From Limnohabitans sp. Rim11 (GTDB taxonomy: Bacteria; Pseudomonadota; Gammaproteobacteria; Burkholderiales; Burkholderiaceae_C): a stretch of DNA of 64,000 nt. The stretch lies in assembly GCF_001269365.1 (NCBI RefSeq), contig NZ_CXOM01000003.1, forward strand, positions 124,001 through 188,000, written 5' to 3'. A program made the translations under genes and the position numbers. The notes beneath the pieces are model-generated. The model was given only the letters and a program-made list of their open reading frames with translations. It had not been told where the DNA came from and did no database searches. Below are positions 18,599 to 27,711 of this stretch, one piece after another (position 1 is the first letter of the stretch; each line of letters begins with the position of its first letter).

Positions 18599-21500
18599 GC
18601 GCATTGACCACGCACAAGCTCAATGTTTTGACATTGCCATTGAATGGTATTCAACTGATTGAAGCCAGCGCAGGCACTGGCAAAACTTGGACCTTGGCTG
18701 CACTTTATGTGAGGTTGGTGTTGGGGCATGGCTGGCAAGGTGAGGGGCTCATGCCGCCACAAATTTTGGTCATGACCTTTACGGAGGCTGCTACTGCGGA
18801 GCTCAGAGATCGCATCCGTGCACGCTTAACCCAAGCCGCCCAATTCTTCAGCGGCAAGGTGCAAGACACCGATGATTTTCTGTTGCACCTTCAAGCATCG
18901 CTTGGTACCGACAACAACAAGCAACATGCAGCCCGCCTAGAAGAGGCTGCGCAGTGGATGGACGAAGCGGCCATTTACACCATTCACAGCTGGTCCAGCC
19001 GCATGCTCCGGCAGCATGCCTTTGACAGTCAAAGCTTGTTTGACCAAAAACGCTTAGACGATGCACCCGCTTTAAAACTGAAGCTGGTCAAAGATTACTG
19101 GCGTGAATTTGTCTATCCCCTTCAAGGCAAACAACTGGGCGCAATGAAAGACTTAGGCGCTACGCCCGAAGCCTTGCTGAAAAACATCCAGCCTCTGTGG
19201 CAGAAGTTTGAAAAATCGCCAGGTGGTTTTCCAGATGTATCGCAAGACCCAAATCCCAAGGCTTCTTTCGATGCTTGGGCGCACTGGCAAGAAACCTGTG
19301 AGCAGTTCGAGATAAGCGCTCGGCAATTATTGGCATCGAACATGCAAGTTGCATTGCACCAAATGGTTCATGCGCTGGCCAATGATTTGCGAGGCAACAT
19401 CTACCTTGCCAGAAGACATGGCTATTTCATTTCGCATCTGTCGGAGTGGGCCTCTGGCGAAGAAGCCGACATCGATACCCTGAAAAAATTCACGTTCGAA
19501 AAACTCAATGGCAGTTTGAAAAAAGAGGCCGATCCTATTGAAGATCCGCACGGCATTTGGAGCGCTATTGGTCAATGGATGAGTTGCATAGACGCAGAGC
19601 CCAAAGTGGGCGTTGAGTTGCTTCAGCATGCAGCCGTCAAAGTAGGGCGCGCCTATTTGCATCAAAAGAAAAATTTGGCCAGTTTCGATTTTTCTGATTT
19701 GCTACAGCGCTTGCATGCAGCACTTCATGTGCCGGGCAGTCGTTTGCCCGAGATCATTCGTGCGCAGTTTCCAGTTGCATTGGTGGATGAGTTTCAAGAT
19801 ACCGACCCTTGGCAATATGAATCTTTGTCTCGAATTTATGGCGATCAGTCATCGGCCGCCCAAGCCCAAGATGTACCTTCCAGTGCTTTCTTGATGATTG
19901 GCGACCCCAAGCAAGCCATCTACAGTTTTCGCGGTGCCGACCTGCAAACTTATTTGAATGCACGCCATGCCGCGCAAGCCATTTGGACCTTGACAGAAAA
20001 TTTCCGTTCTAGCCAAGAGGTGGTCAATGCGGTCAATCATTTGTTTGGTTCAGCAAAGGCCCCGTTTGGTGAAGTACCGTTTGAACAGGTTCAGACCCCA
20101 ACACCCGCCAAGTCCCAAAGTCTAAGTTTTGCCAACGGCCAAAAAGTGCCCGCCCTCACTGTGTGGCACCTGAATGCTGAAAAGCCCCTCAGTGGCACGC
20201 ACTACGGCGACGAAATGGCGCATATTTGCGCCACACAAATGGTTGACCTGCTCAATCAGCAACTTTCAAAGCCAGGCGATATGGCTGTCTTGGTTCGTGA
20301 TGGCAATGAGGCCAAAAAGATTCGGCAAGCCTTGGCGGCGCGTGGTGTGCGCAGTGTGTATTTGTCAGACCGCGACAGTGTTTATGCCACCCGCGAAGCG
20401 CTCGATTTGGCTTGTATCTTGGAAGCGGTCTTGCAAGCACGCAATGCCAAGTTGCTGCGTGCAGCGCTCACCACCCGTACGTTGTGTCTCAGCCTTGCCG
20501 AGATAGAGCAAGTCTTCAATTCTGAAGATGCGTGGGACATGTGGGTGGAACGCTTCAATGCATGGCGCACCACTTGGCAGCGCCAAGGCTTTTTGCCCAT
20601 GCTCTACAGAATGGTCCACGAGCAAGACATTGGCCGGCGCATGCAGGTGCAAGGCGATTCGGCCGAAAGGCGTTTAACCAATCTCTTGCATTTGGGAGAG
20701 TTGTTGCAATCTGCCAGCCTCAGTTTGCAAGGCGAGACAAGCTTGCTTCGATTTTTGACTGATCAATTGGCCAATCCGCAAGCCCAAGGCGAGGCGGCAC
20801 AAATGCGACTTGAAACCGATGCCCAATTGGTGCAGGTCATCACCTTTCACAAGGCCAAAGGTTTGCAATACCCCTTGGTGTTTTTGCCTTTTGTGTCCAA
20901 CTTCAGGGAAGACAAAGACGAGTCACTCAGAACCCCTGAAGAGCGTCTTCAAGAAGACATCCGTTTGTTGTATGTGGCGCTTACTCGCGCGCAGCAAGCC
21001 ATGTGGATGGGCGTTGCCAAACGCAAAGACGACTTTAAAGCCAAAGAGTCCTCGCCCCAAAGCGCTATCAGTGTTTTGCTGGGTCGATCATCTGCCGAAG
21101 ACTTGCAAGAAAAGTTGCAGCAGTGGGCAACATGCAGTGACATCGCGGTAGTGTCTGCACCAGATGCCAATGACATCCTGTATGTGCCGCCTCAGGTGCC
21201 ACATCAAAATGCGCCAACGACCGCAAGACAACCCACACGCACACTGCCGCGCGCAGGCTGGACCGCCAGCTTCAGTGCACTGACACGCAATTTGTCAGAC
21301 ACCCAACTACCTTCCTCAGATTCTGGTTTGGCCCGAGAAGATCGCTGGTTAGATTCTCAAATCGACAACCCAGTTGCAAAGCCAGACGACTTGCTAGACG
21401 TTGACGCGAATACAAATGCAGACGCTGCGCAACCTGTCTTCAACGCTTTTCCCGCTGGCAGTGCTTACGGAACCTTATTGCACGACATCTTTGAGTGGCA

Positions 21501-22227
21501 ACTCAAAGAAGGCTGGCCTTTGTTGCAAGACGACCTGTCGGTCTCTGCCGAAACGCAACTCCGCTGGCAGCGCTGGTGGCAAACCCAAGCCGACAGCTTG
21601 CAGCTCAACCCCGAGCACCAAGCCCTCTGCCTGCAACTCATCCGCCACTGCGCCACCGAGCCATTGAATCCATTGGGGTTAAGTCAATTGGGGTCAGATC
21701 AACATTGTTTGAGTCTCTCCAAACTCAATGCACAAAATGCATGGCCTGAAATGGGCTTCACGTTCAAAACGCATGGTGTGCCGACGCATGAAATTGATCG
21801 CCTCATCAGCCAATCGCTTCACCCAGATCAAACACGCCCAAGCCTGCAAGCGCAGCAGTTGAATGGTTTGCTCACGGGTTTCATGGACATCGTGTTGGAA
21901 CATCAAGGGCGGTATTACGTGCTCGATTACAAATCGAACAAGTTGCCCGAGTACACCCCCGACAGCATTATGGGCAGCCTACTCAGCCACCGCTACGACG
22001 TGCAATACACCTTGTACATCTTGGCTGTGCATCGACTCTTAAAGTCGCGATTGAAACATTACGATTACGAACAGCACATGGGCGGCGCCATTTACCTTTA
22101 CCTGCGCGGTATCGATCAGGTGGGGCAGGGCGTGTATTTCAACAAGCCGCCCTTTGAACTGATTCAAGCACTAGACGATGCCTTCAAAGCCCATCATTCA
22201 ACCGCTTTGCCAGGGGTGATGACATGA
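18595..22227 (+). CDS. recB: Exodeoxyribonuclease V beta subunit RecB
   Basis: A 1210-residue superfamily 1A helicase with C-terminal nuclease. Walker A is SAGTGKTW (Lys30), followed by FTEAATAELRDRIRARL, the Walker B VDEFQDTDPWQYE near residue 400, MIGDPKQAIYSFRGAD, FHKAKGLQYPLVF and LLYVALTRAQQA. The nuclease domain keeps the aspartate in GFMDIVLE (about 1098) and the DYKSNK motif (about 1112). The gene overlaps recC by 4 bases and recD by 4 bases. One oddity: codons 1027-1036 read LGLSQLGSDQ, a 15-base imperfect tandem duplication that carries a 21-base repeat found elsewhere in the window (see the repeat at 21686). Confidence 0.96.
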   Translation: MSALTTHKLNVLTLPLNGIQLIEASAGTGKTWTLAALYVRLVLGHGWQGEGLMPPQILVMTFTEAATAELRDRIRARLTQAAQFFSGKVQDTDDFLLHLQASLGTDNNKQHAARLEEAAQWMDEAAIYTIHSWSSRMLRQHAFDSQSLFDQKRLDDAPALKLKLVKDYWREFVYPLQGKQLGAMKDLGATPEALLKNIQPLWQKFEKSPGGFPDVSQDPNPKASFDAWAHWQETCEQFEISARQLLASNMQVALHQMVHALANDLRGNIYLARRHGYFISHLSEWASGEEADIDTLKKFTFEKLNGSLKKEADPIEDPHGIWSAIGQWMSCIDAEPKVGVELLQHAAVKVGRAYLHQKKNLASFDFSDLLQRLHAALHVPGSRLPEIIRAQFPVALVDEFQDTDPWQYESLSRIYGDQSSAAQAQDVPSSAFLMIGDPKQAIYSFRGADLQTYLNARHAAQAIWTLTENFRSSQEVVNAVNHLFGSAKAPFGEVPFEQVQTPTPAKSQSLSFANGQKVPALTVWHLNAEKPLSGTHYGDEMAHICATQMVDLLNQQLSKPGDMAVLVRDGNEAKKIRQALAARGVRSVYLSDRDSVYATREALDLACILEAVLQARNAKLLRAALTTRTLCLSLAEIEQVFNSEDAWDMWVERFNAWRTTWQRQGFLPMLYRMVHEQDIGRRMQVQGDSAERRLTNLLHLGELLQSASLSLQGETSLLRFLTDQLANPQAQGEAAQMRLETDAQLVQVITFHKAKGLQYPLVFLPFVSNFREDKDESLRTPEERLQEDIRLLYVALTRAQQAMWMGVAKRKDDFKAKESSPQSAISVLLGRSSAEDLQEKLQQWATCSDIAVVSAPDANDILYVPPQVPHQNAPTTARQPTRTLPRAGWTASFSALTRNLSDTQLPSSDSGLAREDRWLDSQIDNPVAKPDDLLDVDANTNADAAQPVFNAFPAGSAYGTLLHDIFEWQLKEGWPLLQDDLSVSAETQLRWQRWWQTQADSLQLNPEHQALCLQLIRHCATEPLNPLGLSQLGSDQHCLSLSKLNAQNAWPEMGFTFKTHGVPTHEIDRLISQSLHPDQTRPSLQAQQLNGLLTGFMDIVLEHQGRYYVLDYKSNKLPEYTPDSIMGSLLSHRYDVQYTLYILAVHRLLKSRLKHYDYEQHMGGAIYLYLRGIDQVGQGVYFNKPPFELIQALDDAFKAHHSTALPGVMT
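21686..21706 (+). repeat. In-frame copy of the pmbA-region repeat inside recB
   Basis: These 21 bases (beginning AATTGGGGTCAGATC) are identical to 50865-50885, the outer arm of the palindrome after pmbA, and 20 of them recur inverted at 50992-51011. Just before, 21672-21686 is a diverged copy, giving a 15-base period (ATTGGGGTTAAGTCA then ATTGGGGTCAGATCA), that is five codons. The repeat is read as QLGSDQH in RecB, upstream of the nuclease motifs, and does not break the frame. Confidence 0.75.
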
Positions 22228-24206
22228 CCCAGCAAGCCCAAACTAGGCCTGTGCCGAACGCACCCCAGCCCTTATCGGGCACTGCTGCATGGCCGTGGAC
22301 TGCATTGGATGTGGCGTGGTTGCAATTTTTAAAATTGCATCAAGCCAGTACCGAGCCCTTGCATGATTTGTTGGCCTTGTTGGTCAGCCATCAGATGGGA
22401 CGTGGCCATGCGTGCTTAGACCTTGACGTCTTGTGGCAAGACGCAAAGCAGTTGCTAGACTGGTCCGATGCGCAAGTGAGTGCGCTGAAGCAATTTGCAG
22501 CGCCATCAAATCAAGCGCCTGTCGATTTGTTTTCAGAGGCAGCCAATCCTTGGATTGAGGCTGCCAAAACATTGCCTTGGGCCATGGGTGAACATTCGCC
22601 CATTGTGTTGTCTACACAAGCGAATGGCCAAGCTCATGGCAAAGCGCATCGCGTTTACCTAAGGCGCGCGTGGCAAGCTGAGCAATCTATTCAAGCCGCC
22701 ATTCAATTGCGTTTGGCAACGTCATTTGACGTGCCACAAGACGCTGATCACAAGTTGGATGCATTGTTTGGTCCTTTGACAAAAGAAACTGATTGGCAGC
22801 GCATCGCTTGCGCCAAAGCCTTGCGAGCGGGCCTCACGCTCATTACGGGGGGGCCAGGCACAGGCAAAACCACCACGGTAGTTCGCTTGCTTTCTTTGCT
22901 TCAACGTGCCGCCAACGACCGTGAGCAAGTGCTTCGAATTCATTTGGCCGCACCCACAGGCAAGGCGGCCAGCCGCTTAAGCGCATCCATTCAATCGGCC
23001 TTGGCCGGTTTGCCAGATGGCTGGGCCGAAGGCATTCCTTCGCATGCCGTCACCTTGCACCAACTGTTGCAATACAACCCAGACGCCGCAGCTAGGCCTG
23101 CGCCCATCTTGGCAACCGACTTGGTGGTGGTGGACGAAGCCTCCATGATTGACCTCGAACTGATGGCCCGTTTGATGAAATGTGTGCCGCCTCATGCGCG
23201 CTTGGTTTTATTGGGCGACAAGGATCAATTGGCTTCTGTGGAGGCAGGGGCCGTATGGGCGCAATTGTGTGAGGGTGCTGCGCAGTCAGATGACAGCACC
23301 CAAGCGCACAACGCCCAGCCCTATGCCTTGCCGGAGCAAACAGCGGTATTGCATGTGAGCCGTCGTTTTGATGCCAACAGCGCCATCGGCCAATGGGCCA
23401 AACTGATCAATGAGGGCCAGCAGCAAGCACTCAAGGCGCAGTGGCAAGCATTGTCCACGGCAGATGCCTTGCCGTCCCATGCTCGTCCTGAAATGCAGCG
23501 CTGGCCGGATGCCTGGCGAGGGAGATCGCAAGGTCAGTTGCAATCTGAAGTGGTCAAGGCGCTTCAACAAGGCTGGTCACCTTGGCTGACTTTGTTGCGT
23601 CCTCTGCAGCAAGTTGATGCGGTTTGCGACAACGCACAAGCACTTCAGTTGCTGAGTAGCTTCAGTCAATTTCAAGTGCTGTGTGCACTTCGCCAAGGGG
23701 CTTGGGGTGTGCAAGCGCTCAACGAGCGCATTGCTGTGGCACTGGGTTTAACCCCCAACCATGACAAAAATTTTCATCAGGCTTCAGCGCAAGAAGCTTG
23801 GTATGTGGGGCGCCCCATCATGGTGACGCGCAACGACTATCACTTGAACCTGATGAATGGCGATGTAGGCCAATGCTTGCCAACACCCAATGGTTTGCGT
23901 GTGGCTTTTCCAGATGGCAAGGGCGGCGTGAGATGGGTCTTGCCCTCCAGGCTAGATGCTGTTGAAACTGTGTGGGCCATGACCGTTCACAAATCACAAG
24001 GTTCTGAATACGACCATGTGCTGATGGTACTCCCCGATCGGGAGGCACCTGTACTAACGCGCGAGTTGCTCTACACCGGTGTCACCCGTGCAAAATCTCG
24101 GCTGACTTGGTGGGTGCCCAATCCCGCTGTTTTGTTTTCTGCGGTGACGCAACGCGTCACCCGAAGCGGCGGTTTGTCGGATGGCCTGTTTCATCGGTCA
24201 AAATAG
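22224..24206 (+). CDS. recD: Exodeoxyribonuclease V alpha subunit RecD
   Basis: A 660-residue superfamily 1B 5'-3' helicase, the fast motor of RecBCD. It has an N-terminal RecB-contact domain, then Walker A GGPGTGKTTT (Lys215), the LAAPTGKAASRL block, Walker B VVDEASMIDLELMARL, LLGDKDQLASVEAGAV, and the C-terminal AMTVHKSQGSEYDHVLMVLP and LYTGVTRAKSRL motifs. Length is slightly longer than E. coli RecD. The ATG overlaps the recB stop by 4 bases. The operon seems to end here, with the exonuclease gene 28 bases on. Confidence 0.95.
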   Translation: MTQQAQTRPVPNAPQPLSGTAAWPWTALDVAWLQFLKLHQASTEPLHDLLALLVSHQMGRGHACLDLDVLWQDAKQLLDWSDAQVSALKQFAAPSNQAPVDLFSEAANPWIEAAKTLPWAMGEHSPIVLSTQANGQAHGKAHRVYLRRAWQAEQSIQAAIQLRLATSFDVPQDADHKLDALFGPLTKETDWQRIACAKALRAGLTLITGGPGTGKTTTVVRLLSLLQRAANDREQVLRIHLAAPTGKAASRLSASIQSALAGLPDGWAEGIPSHAVTLHQLLQYNPDAAARPAPILATDLVVVDEASMIDLELMARLMKCVPPHARLVLLGDKDQLASVEAGAVWAQLCEGAAQSDDSTQAHNAQPYALPEQTAVLHVSRRFDANSAIGQWAKLINEGQQQALKAQWQALSTADALPSHARPEMQRWPDAWRGRSQGQLQSEVVKALQQGWSPWLTLLRPLQQVDAVCDNAQALQLLSSFSQFQVLCALRQGAWGVQALNERIAVALGLTPNHDKNFHQASAQEAWYVGRPIMVTRNDYHLNLMNGDVGQCLPTPNGLRVAFPDGKGGVRWVLPSRLDAVETVWAMTVHKSQGSEYDHVLMVLPDREAPVLTRELLYTGVTRAKSRLTWWVPNPAVLFSAVTQRVTRSGGLSDGLFHRSK

Positions 24207-24234
24207 GCGCATTAACAGATCAAGCGAGTGAGAG

Positions 24235-25149
24235 ATGAATTTTGACGACATGGCCGACCAACTTTCGGCGCACCCCGACTACAAAGTCAAACGACGCTTG
24301 GTACCTATCCTGAATTTTGGGCAGGGCTCATGTGGGCCCACAAAGCGCGTCTTGATTTTGGACACCGAAACTACAGGCCTTGATTGGCGCGCCGAACGCA
24401 TTATTGAGTTGGCCATGCTGGCTGTCGATGTCGACATGCAAACTGGCATGCCTGTAGGTGAAGTCGAGGTCTACGAAGACTTTGAAGATCCAGGTTGTGC
24501 CATCCCACCCGAAATTGTCAAACTCACCGGCATTACCGATCAAGACGTCAAAGGTCAGTCACTGAACGAAGCCAAAATCAAAGACATGGTGTCGCGCGCA
24601 GACCTTATCGTGGCACACAACGCAGGCTTTGATCGCCCCTTTGTAGAAAACCGACTGGACGTGTTTGAACACAAAGCGTGGGCTTGTTCTTTTCAAGGCA
24701 TCAATTGGAAAGCACAAGGCTTAGGCTCTGCCAAGCTCGAGTTTTTGTGCAGTGAGTTCGGTTGGTTTTACGACGCTCACCGCGCCCAAGTCGACTGCCA
24801 TGCCTTGCTGCGCGTTTTGTCATCACCCTTGCAGTCTGACAAGCCCGATGGCAGCAACACCGGCCTTCTGCAGCTTTTCAAAGCAGCAGAAAATGCGCGT
24901 ACGGTGGTCAAAGCCTTTGGCTCGCCATTTGAAACCAAGGACAAACTCAAAGCGCGGGGCTACCGTTGGGATGCCGAGAACAGGGTTTGGTACACCGCCG
25001 TGAAATCCGATGAAGCTCTGAATGCCGAGGCAGAGTGGCTCAAATCTGAGGTTTACAGCGGCCGGTCAGCCCGAATTGGCCTCGAAACTCAGGATGCTTG
25101 GGTCCAATTTTCCAACCGAAGCGGCAAATCAGGCGATCGAGTCCTGTAA
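24235..25149 (+). CDS. DEDD-family 3'-5' exonuclease with an extra C-terminal domain
   Basis: A 304-residue exonuclease of the DnaQ/RNase T type. Exo I is LDTETTGLD (Asp43, Glu45), Exo II is VAHNAGFDRPF near 125-135, and Exo III is AHRAQVDCHALL near 182-193, so the metal-binding carboxylates and histidine are present. Beyond residue 225 is a separate module with KDKLKARGYRWDAENRVWY and a following EAEWL, resembling the small DUF5710-type domain found on various DNA-processing proteins. It lies 28 bases after recD on the same strand and could share its transcript, which suggests a DNA-repair role. It is not the polymerase III epsilon subunit itself: the polymerase-binding tail is absent. Confidence 0.85.
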   Translation: MNFDDMADQLSAHPDYKVKRRLVPILNFGQGSCGPTKRVLILDTETTGLDWRAERIIELAMLAVDVDMQTGMPVGEVEVYEDFEDPGCAIPPEIVKLTGITDQDVKGQSLNEAKIKDMVSRADLIVAHNAGFDRPFVENRLDVFEHKAWACSFQGINWKAQGLGSAKLEFLCSEFGWFYDAHRAQVDCHALLRVLSSPLQSDKPDGSNTGLLQLFKAAENARTVVKAFGSPFETKDKLKARGYRWDAENRVWYTAVKSDEALNAEAEWLKSEVYSGRSARIGLETQDAWVQFSNRSGKSGDRVL

Positions 25150-25278
25150 TTTGAAAGATTTCGGGGCTCAAAAGGGTAGATAGGGCCTCCAAAGACTGGG
25201 ATAATCATGGGTTCGGGAAATTGTCTTTTCCATTCCGGAAAAAGCACATTTCTCTCCCTTTTGAAGAGCATCCCAGCC

Positions 25279-26940
25279 ATGGCCCAATACGTTTTTTCCA
25301 TGAACCGCGTCGGCAAGATCGTGCCGCCGAAGCGTCAAATTCTCAAAGACATCTCTCTGAGCTTCTTCCCCGGCGCCAAAATTGGCGTGCTCGGCTTGAA
25401 CGGTTCTGGCAAGTCAACCTTGCTGAAAATCATGGCCGGCATCGACAAGGAAATTGAAGGCGAAGCCATTCCCATGGCCGGTCTCAAAATTGGGTATCTG
25501 CCCCAAGAGCCCCAAATGGACCCCAACGAAACCGTGCGCGAAGCGGTTGAAGGTGGCATGGGCGAAGTGAAGGCTGCGCAAGCCCGACTCGAAGAAGTCT
25601 ATGCAGCCTACGCTGAAGAAGACGCCGACTTTGACGCACTCGCTGCTGAGCAAGCCAAATTGGAAGCCATCATTTCCACAGCAGGCGATGCGTCTGATCA
25701 CCAACTCGAAATTGCTGCAGACGCCTTGCGTTTGCCCCCATGGGATGCTGTCATTGGCAAACTCTCAGGTGGTGAAAAACGCCGCGTGGCCTTGTGCCGT
25801 TTGTTGCTTAGCCGCCCCGACATGTTGTTGCTAGACGAACCCACCAACCACTTGGACGCAGAAAGTGTCGACTGGCTTGAGTTGTTCTTGCAGCGCTTCC
25901 CTGGCACCGTGGTGGCCATCACCCACGACCGCTACTTCCTAGACAACGCGGCCGAATGGATTTTGGAACTTGACCGGGGACACGGCATTCCCTACAAAGG
26001 CAACTACTCCACTTGGTTGGAGCAAAAAGAAGCCCGCTTGGAGCAAGAGCAGCGCACCGAAGACGCTCGTACCAAGGCCATGAAAAAGGAATTGGAATGG
26101 GCACGTTCCAACCCCAAAGGCCGCCAAGCCAAAAGCAAGGCCCGTTTGGCACGCTTCGAAGAATTGAGCGATTACGACTACCAAAAGCGCAACGAAACCC
26201 AGGAAATTTTCATTCCTGTGGCCGAGCGTTTGGGCAATGAAGTATTTGAGTTCACCAACGTCAGCAAGTCCTTCGGCGACCGTTTGCTGATTGACAACCT
26301 CAGCTTCAAAGTACCCGCTGGCGCCATCGTCGGCATCATTGGCCCCAACGGTGCCGGTAAATCGACTTTGTTCAAACTGATTGCAGGCAAAGAGCAACCT
26401 GACAGCGGCACGGTCAAAATTGGTCAAACCGTGAAGATGGCCTTTGTCGACCAAAACCGCGACGACTTGTCCAACGAAAAAACCGTTTGGGAAGATGTGT
26501 CCGGTGGCCTCGACATCATGACCGTGGGCAAATTCCAAATGCCAAGCCGTGCGTATTGCGGCCGCTTCAATTTCAATGGTGGCGACCAACAAAAGAAAGT
26601 CGGCATGTTGTCCGGCGGTGAGCGCGGCCGTTTGCACTTGGCCAAAACACTGATCGAAGGCGGCAACGTGTTGCTGCTGGACGAACCCTCCAACGACTTG
26701 GACGTGGAAACATTGCGCGCCTTGGAAGATGCCTTGCTGGAGTTTGCAGGCTCGGTCATGGTGATTAGCCACGATCGTTGGTTCCTCGATCGCATTGCCA
26801 CGCACATCTTGGCCGCCGAAGGCGATAGCCAGTGGGTGTTCTTTGACGGCAACTACCAAGAGTACGAAGCCGACAAGAAGAAACGTTTGGGCGAAGAGGG
26901 TGCCAAGCCCAAGCGCGTGCGTTTCAAGGCCTTGAAGTAA
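25279..26940 (+). CDS. ettA: Energy-dependent translational throttle protein EttA (ABC-F ATPase)
   Basis: A 553-residue cytoplasmic ABC-F protein that binds the ribosomal E site and gates the first elongation step according to ADP/ATP ratio. The start MAQYVFSMNRVGKIVPPK at 25279 is the family N-terminus; the frame is open upstream but that extension is not family-like. The two ABC modules show Walker A GLNGSGKST and GPNGAGKST, signatures LSGGEKRR and LSGGERGR, and Walker B LLLDEPTNHLD and LLLDEPSNDLD. The linker with KKELEWARSNPKGRQAKSK (about 275-295) is the EttA P-site tRNA-interaction motif. Length is close to E. coli EttA. Confidence 0.96.
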   Translation: MAQYVFSMNRVGKIVPPKRQILKDISLSFFPGAKIGVLGLNGSGKSTLLKIMAGIDKEIEGEAIPMAGLKIGYLPQEPQMDPNETVREAVEGGMGEVKAAQARLEEVYAAYAEEDADFDALAAEQAKLEAIISTAGDASDHQLEIAADALRLPPWDAVIGKLSGGEKRRVALCRLLLSRPDMLLLDEPTNHLDAESVDWLELFLQRFPGTVVAITHDRYFLDNAAEWILELDRGHGIPYKGNYSTWLEQKEARLEQEQRTEDARTKAMKKELEWARSNPKGRQAKSKARLARFEELSDYDYQKRNETQEIFIPVAERLGNEVFEFTNVSKSFGDRLLIDNLSFKVPAGAIVGIIGPNGAGKSTLFKLIAGKEQPDSGTVKIGQTVKMAFVDQNRDDLSNEKTVWEDVSGGLDIMTVGKFQMPSRAYCGRFNFNGGDQQKKVGMLSGGERGRLHLAKTLIEGGNVLLLDEPSNDLDVETLRALEDALLEFAGSVMVISHDRWFLDRIATHILAAEGDSQWVFFDGNYQEYEADKKKRLGEEGAKPKRVRFKALK

Positions 26941-26976
26941 TTCCTTGTTTTTAGAAGTTTTGCGCGGACCTGTGCC

Positions 26977-27711
26977 ATGAAACCCATGCGCTTAGAAGAC
27001 ATCCTCTTCAGCCAAGGTTTCGGCACCCGCCGCGTTTGCGCCGGCTTGGTGCAGCAGGGCTACGTCAGCGTCAACGGCGAGGTGCAAGAAGACCCCGGCG
27101 TTTTCTTCGACCCCGAAAACCTCAAGTTCAAAGTACAGGGCACCGAGTGGCCTTACTTTGACCGCGCTTACCTCATGTTGCACAAACCCACTGGCACCGA
27201 GTGTTCGCAAAAGCCGTCTACTTGGCCCAGCATTTACACACTGTTGCCTTCACCCTTAAGGTTGCGCCCCCAAAAGGCCGCAGTGCAGGGCGTTCAAGCC
27301 GTGGGCCGTTTAGATCAAGACACCACCGGTTTGTTGTTGCTCACCGATGATGGCAAATTCATCCACCGCATGAGCTCGCCCAAGCACCACATGCCCAAGG
27401 TGTATGAAGTCACCACAAAGCATGAGATTACCGACAGCCAGGTGGAAAAATTATTGGCGGGTGTGGTGTTGGACGACAGCCCCAAACCGGTCAAAGCGGC
27501 CGCCTGTGAAAGGGTGTCAGAAACGCATTTGAAGCTGACCCTCACCGAAGGCAAATACCACCAAGTCAAGCGCATGTTGGCCGCAGTGGGCAATCGGGTT
27601 GAAGGTTTGCACCGCAGTGCCATTGGCAATTTGCAATTGCCCGAAGATTTGGCACCAGGTCAGTGGCGTTGGATTTTGCCCAGCGAACTCGAAAAATACT
27701 TCAAAGCCTGA
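26977..27711 (+). CDS. rsuA: 16S rRNA pseudouridine synthase RsuA-type
   Basis: A 244-residue pseudouridine synthase. An N-terminal S4 RNA-binding domain (about 4-55, RLEDILFSQGFGTRRVC) is followed by the catalytic domain with LHKPTGTECS and the active-site Asp113 in VGRLDQDTTGLLLLT; KYHQVKRMLAAVGNRV is the C-terminal conserved block. Small size and the TECSQK loop fit RsuA (U516 of 16S rRNA) rather than RluB/RluF, although these are hard to separate by eye. Its last 52 bases overlap the 3' end of the hydrolase gene on the other strand. Confidence 0.88.
   Translation: MKPMRLEDILFSQGFGTRRVCAGLVQQGYVSVNGEVQEDPGVFFDPENLKFKVQGTEWPYFDRAYLMLHKPTGTECSQKPSTWPSIYTLLPSPLRLRPQKAAVQGVQAVGRLDQDTTGLLLLTDDGKFIHRMSSPKHHMPKVYEVTTKHEITDSQVEKLLAGVVLDDSPKPVKAAACERVSETHLKLTLTEGKYHQVKRMLAAVGNRVEGLHRSAIGNLQLPEDLAPGQWRWILPSELEKYFKA

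Noticed and set aside
25939-26859. Open frame of 306 codons opposite ettA
   Set aside because: It is antisense to the second ABC module of ettA, without motifs or a start signal.
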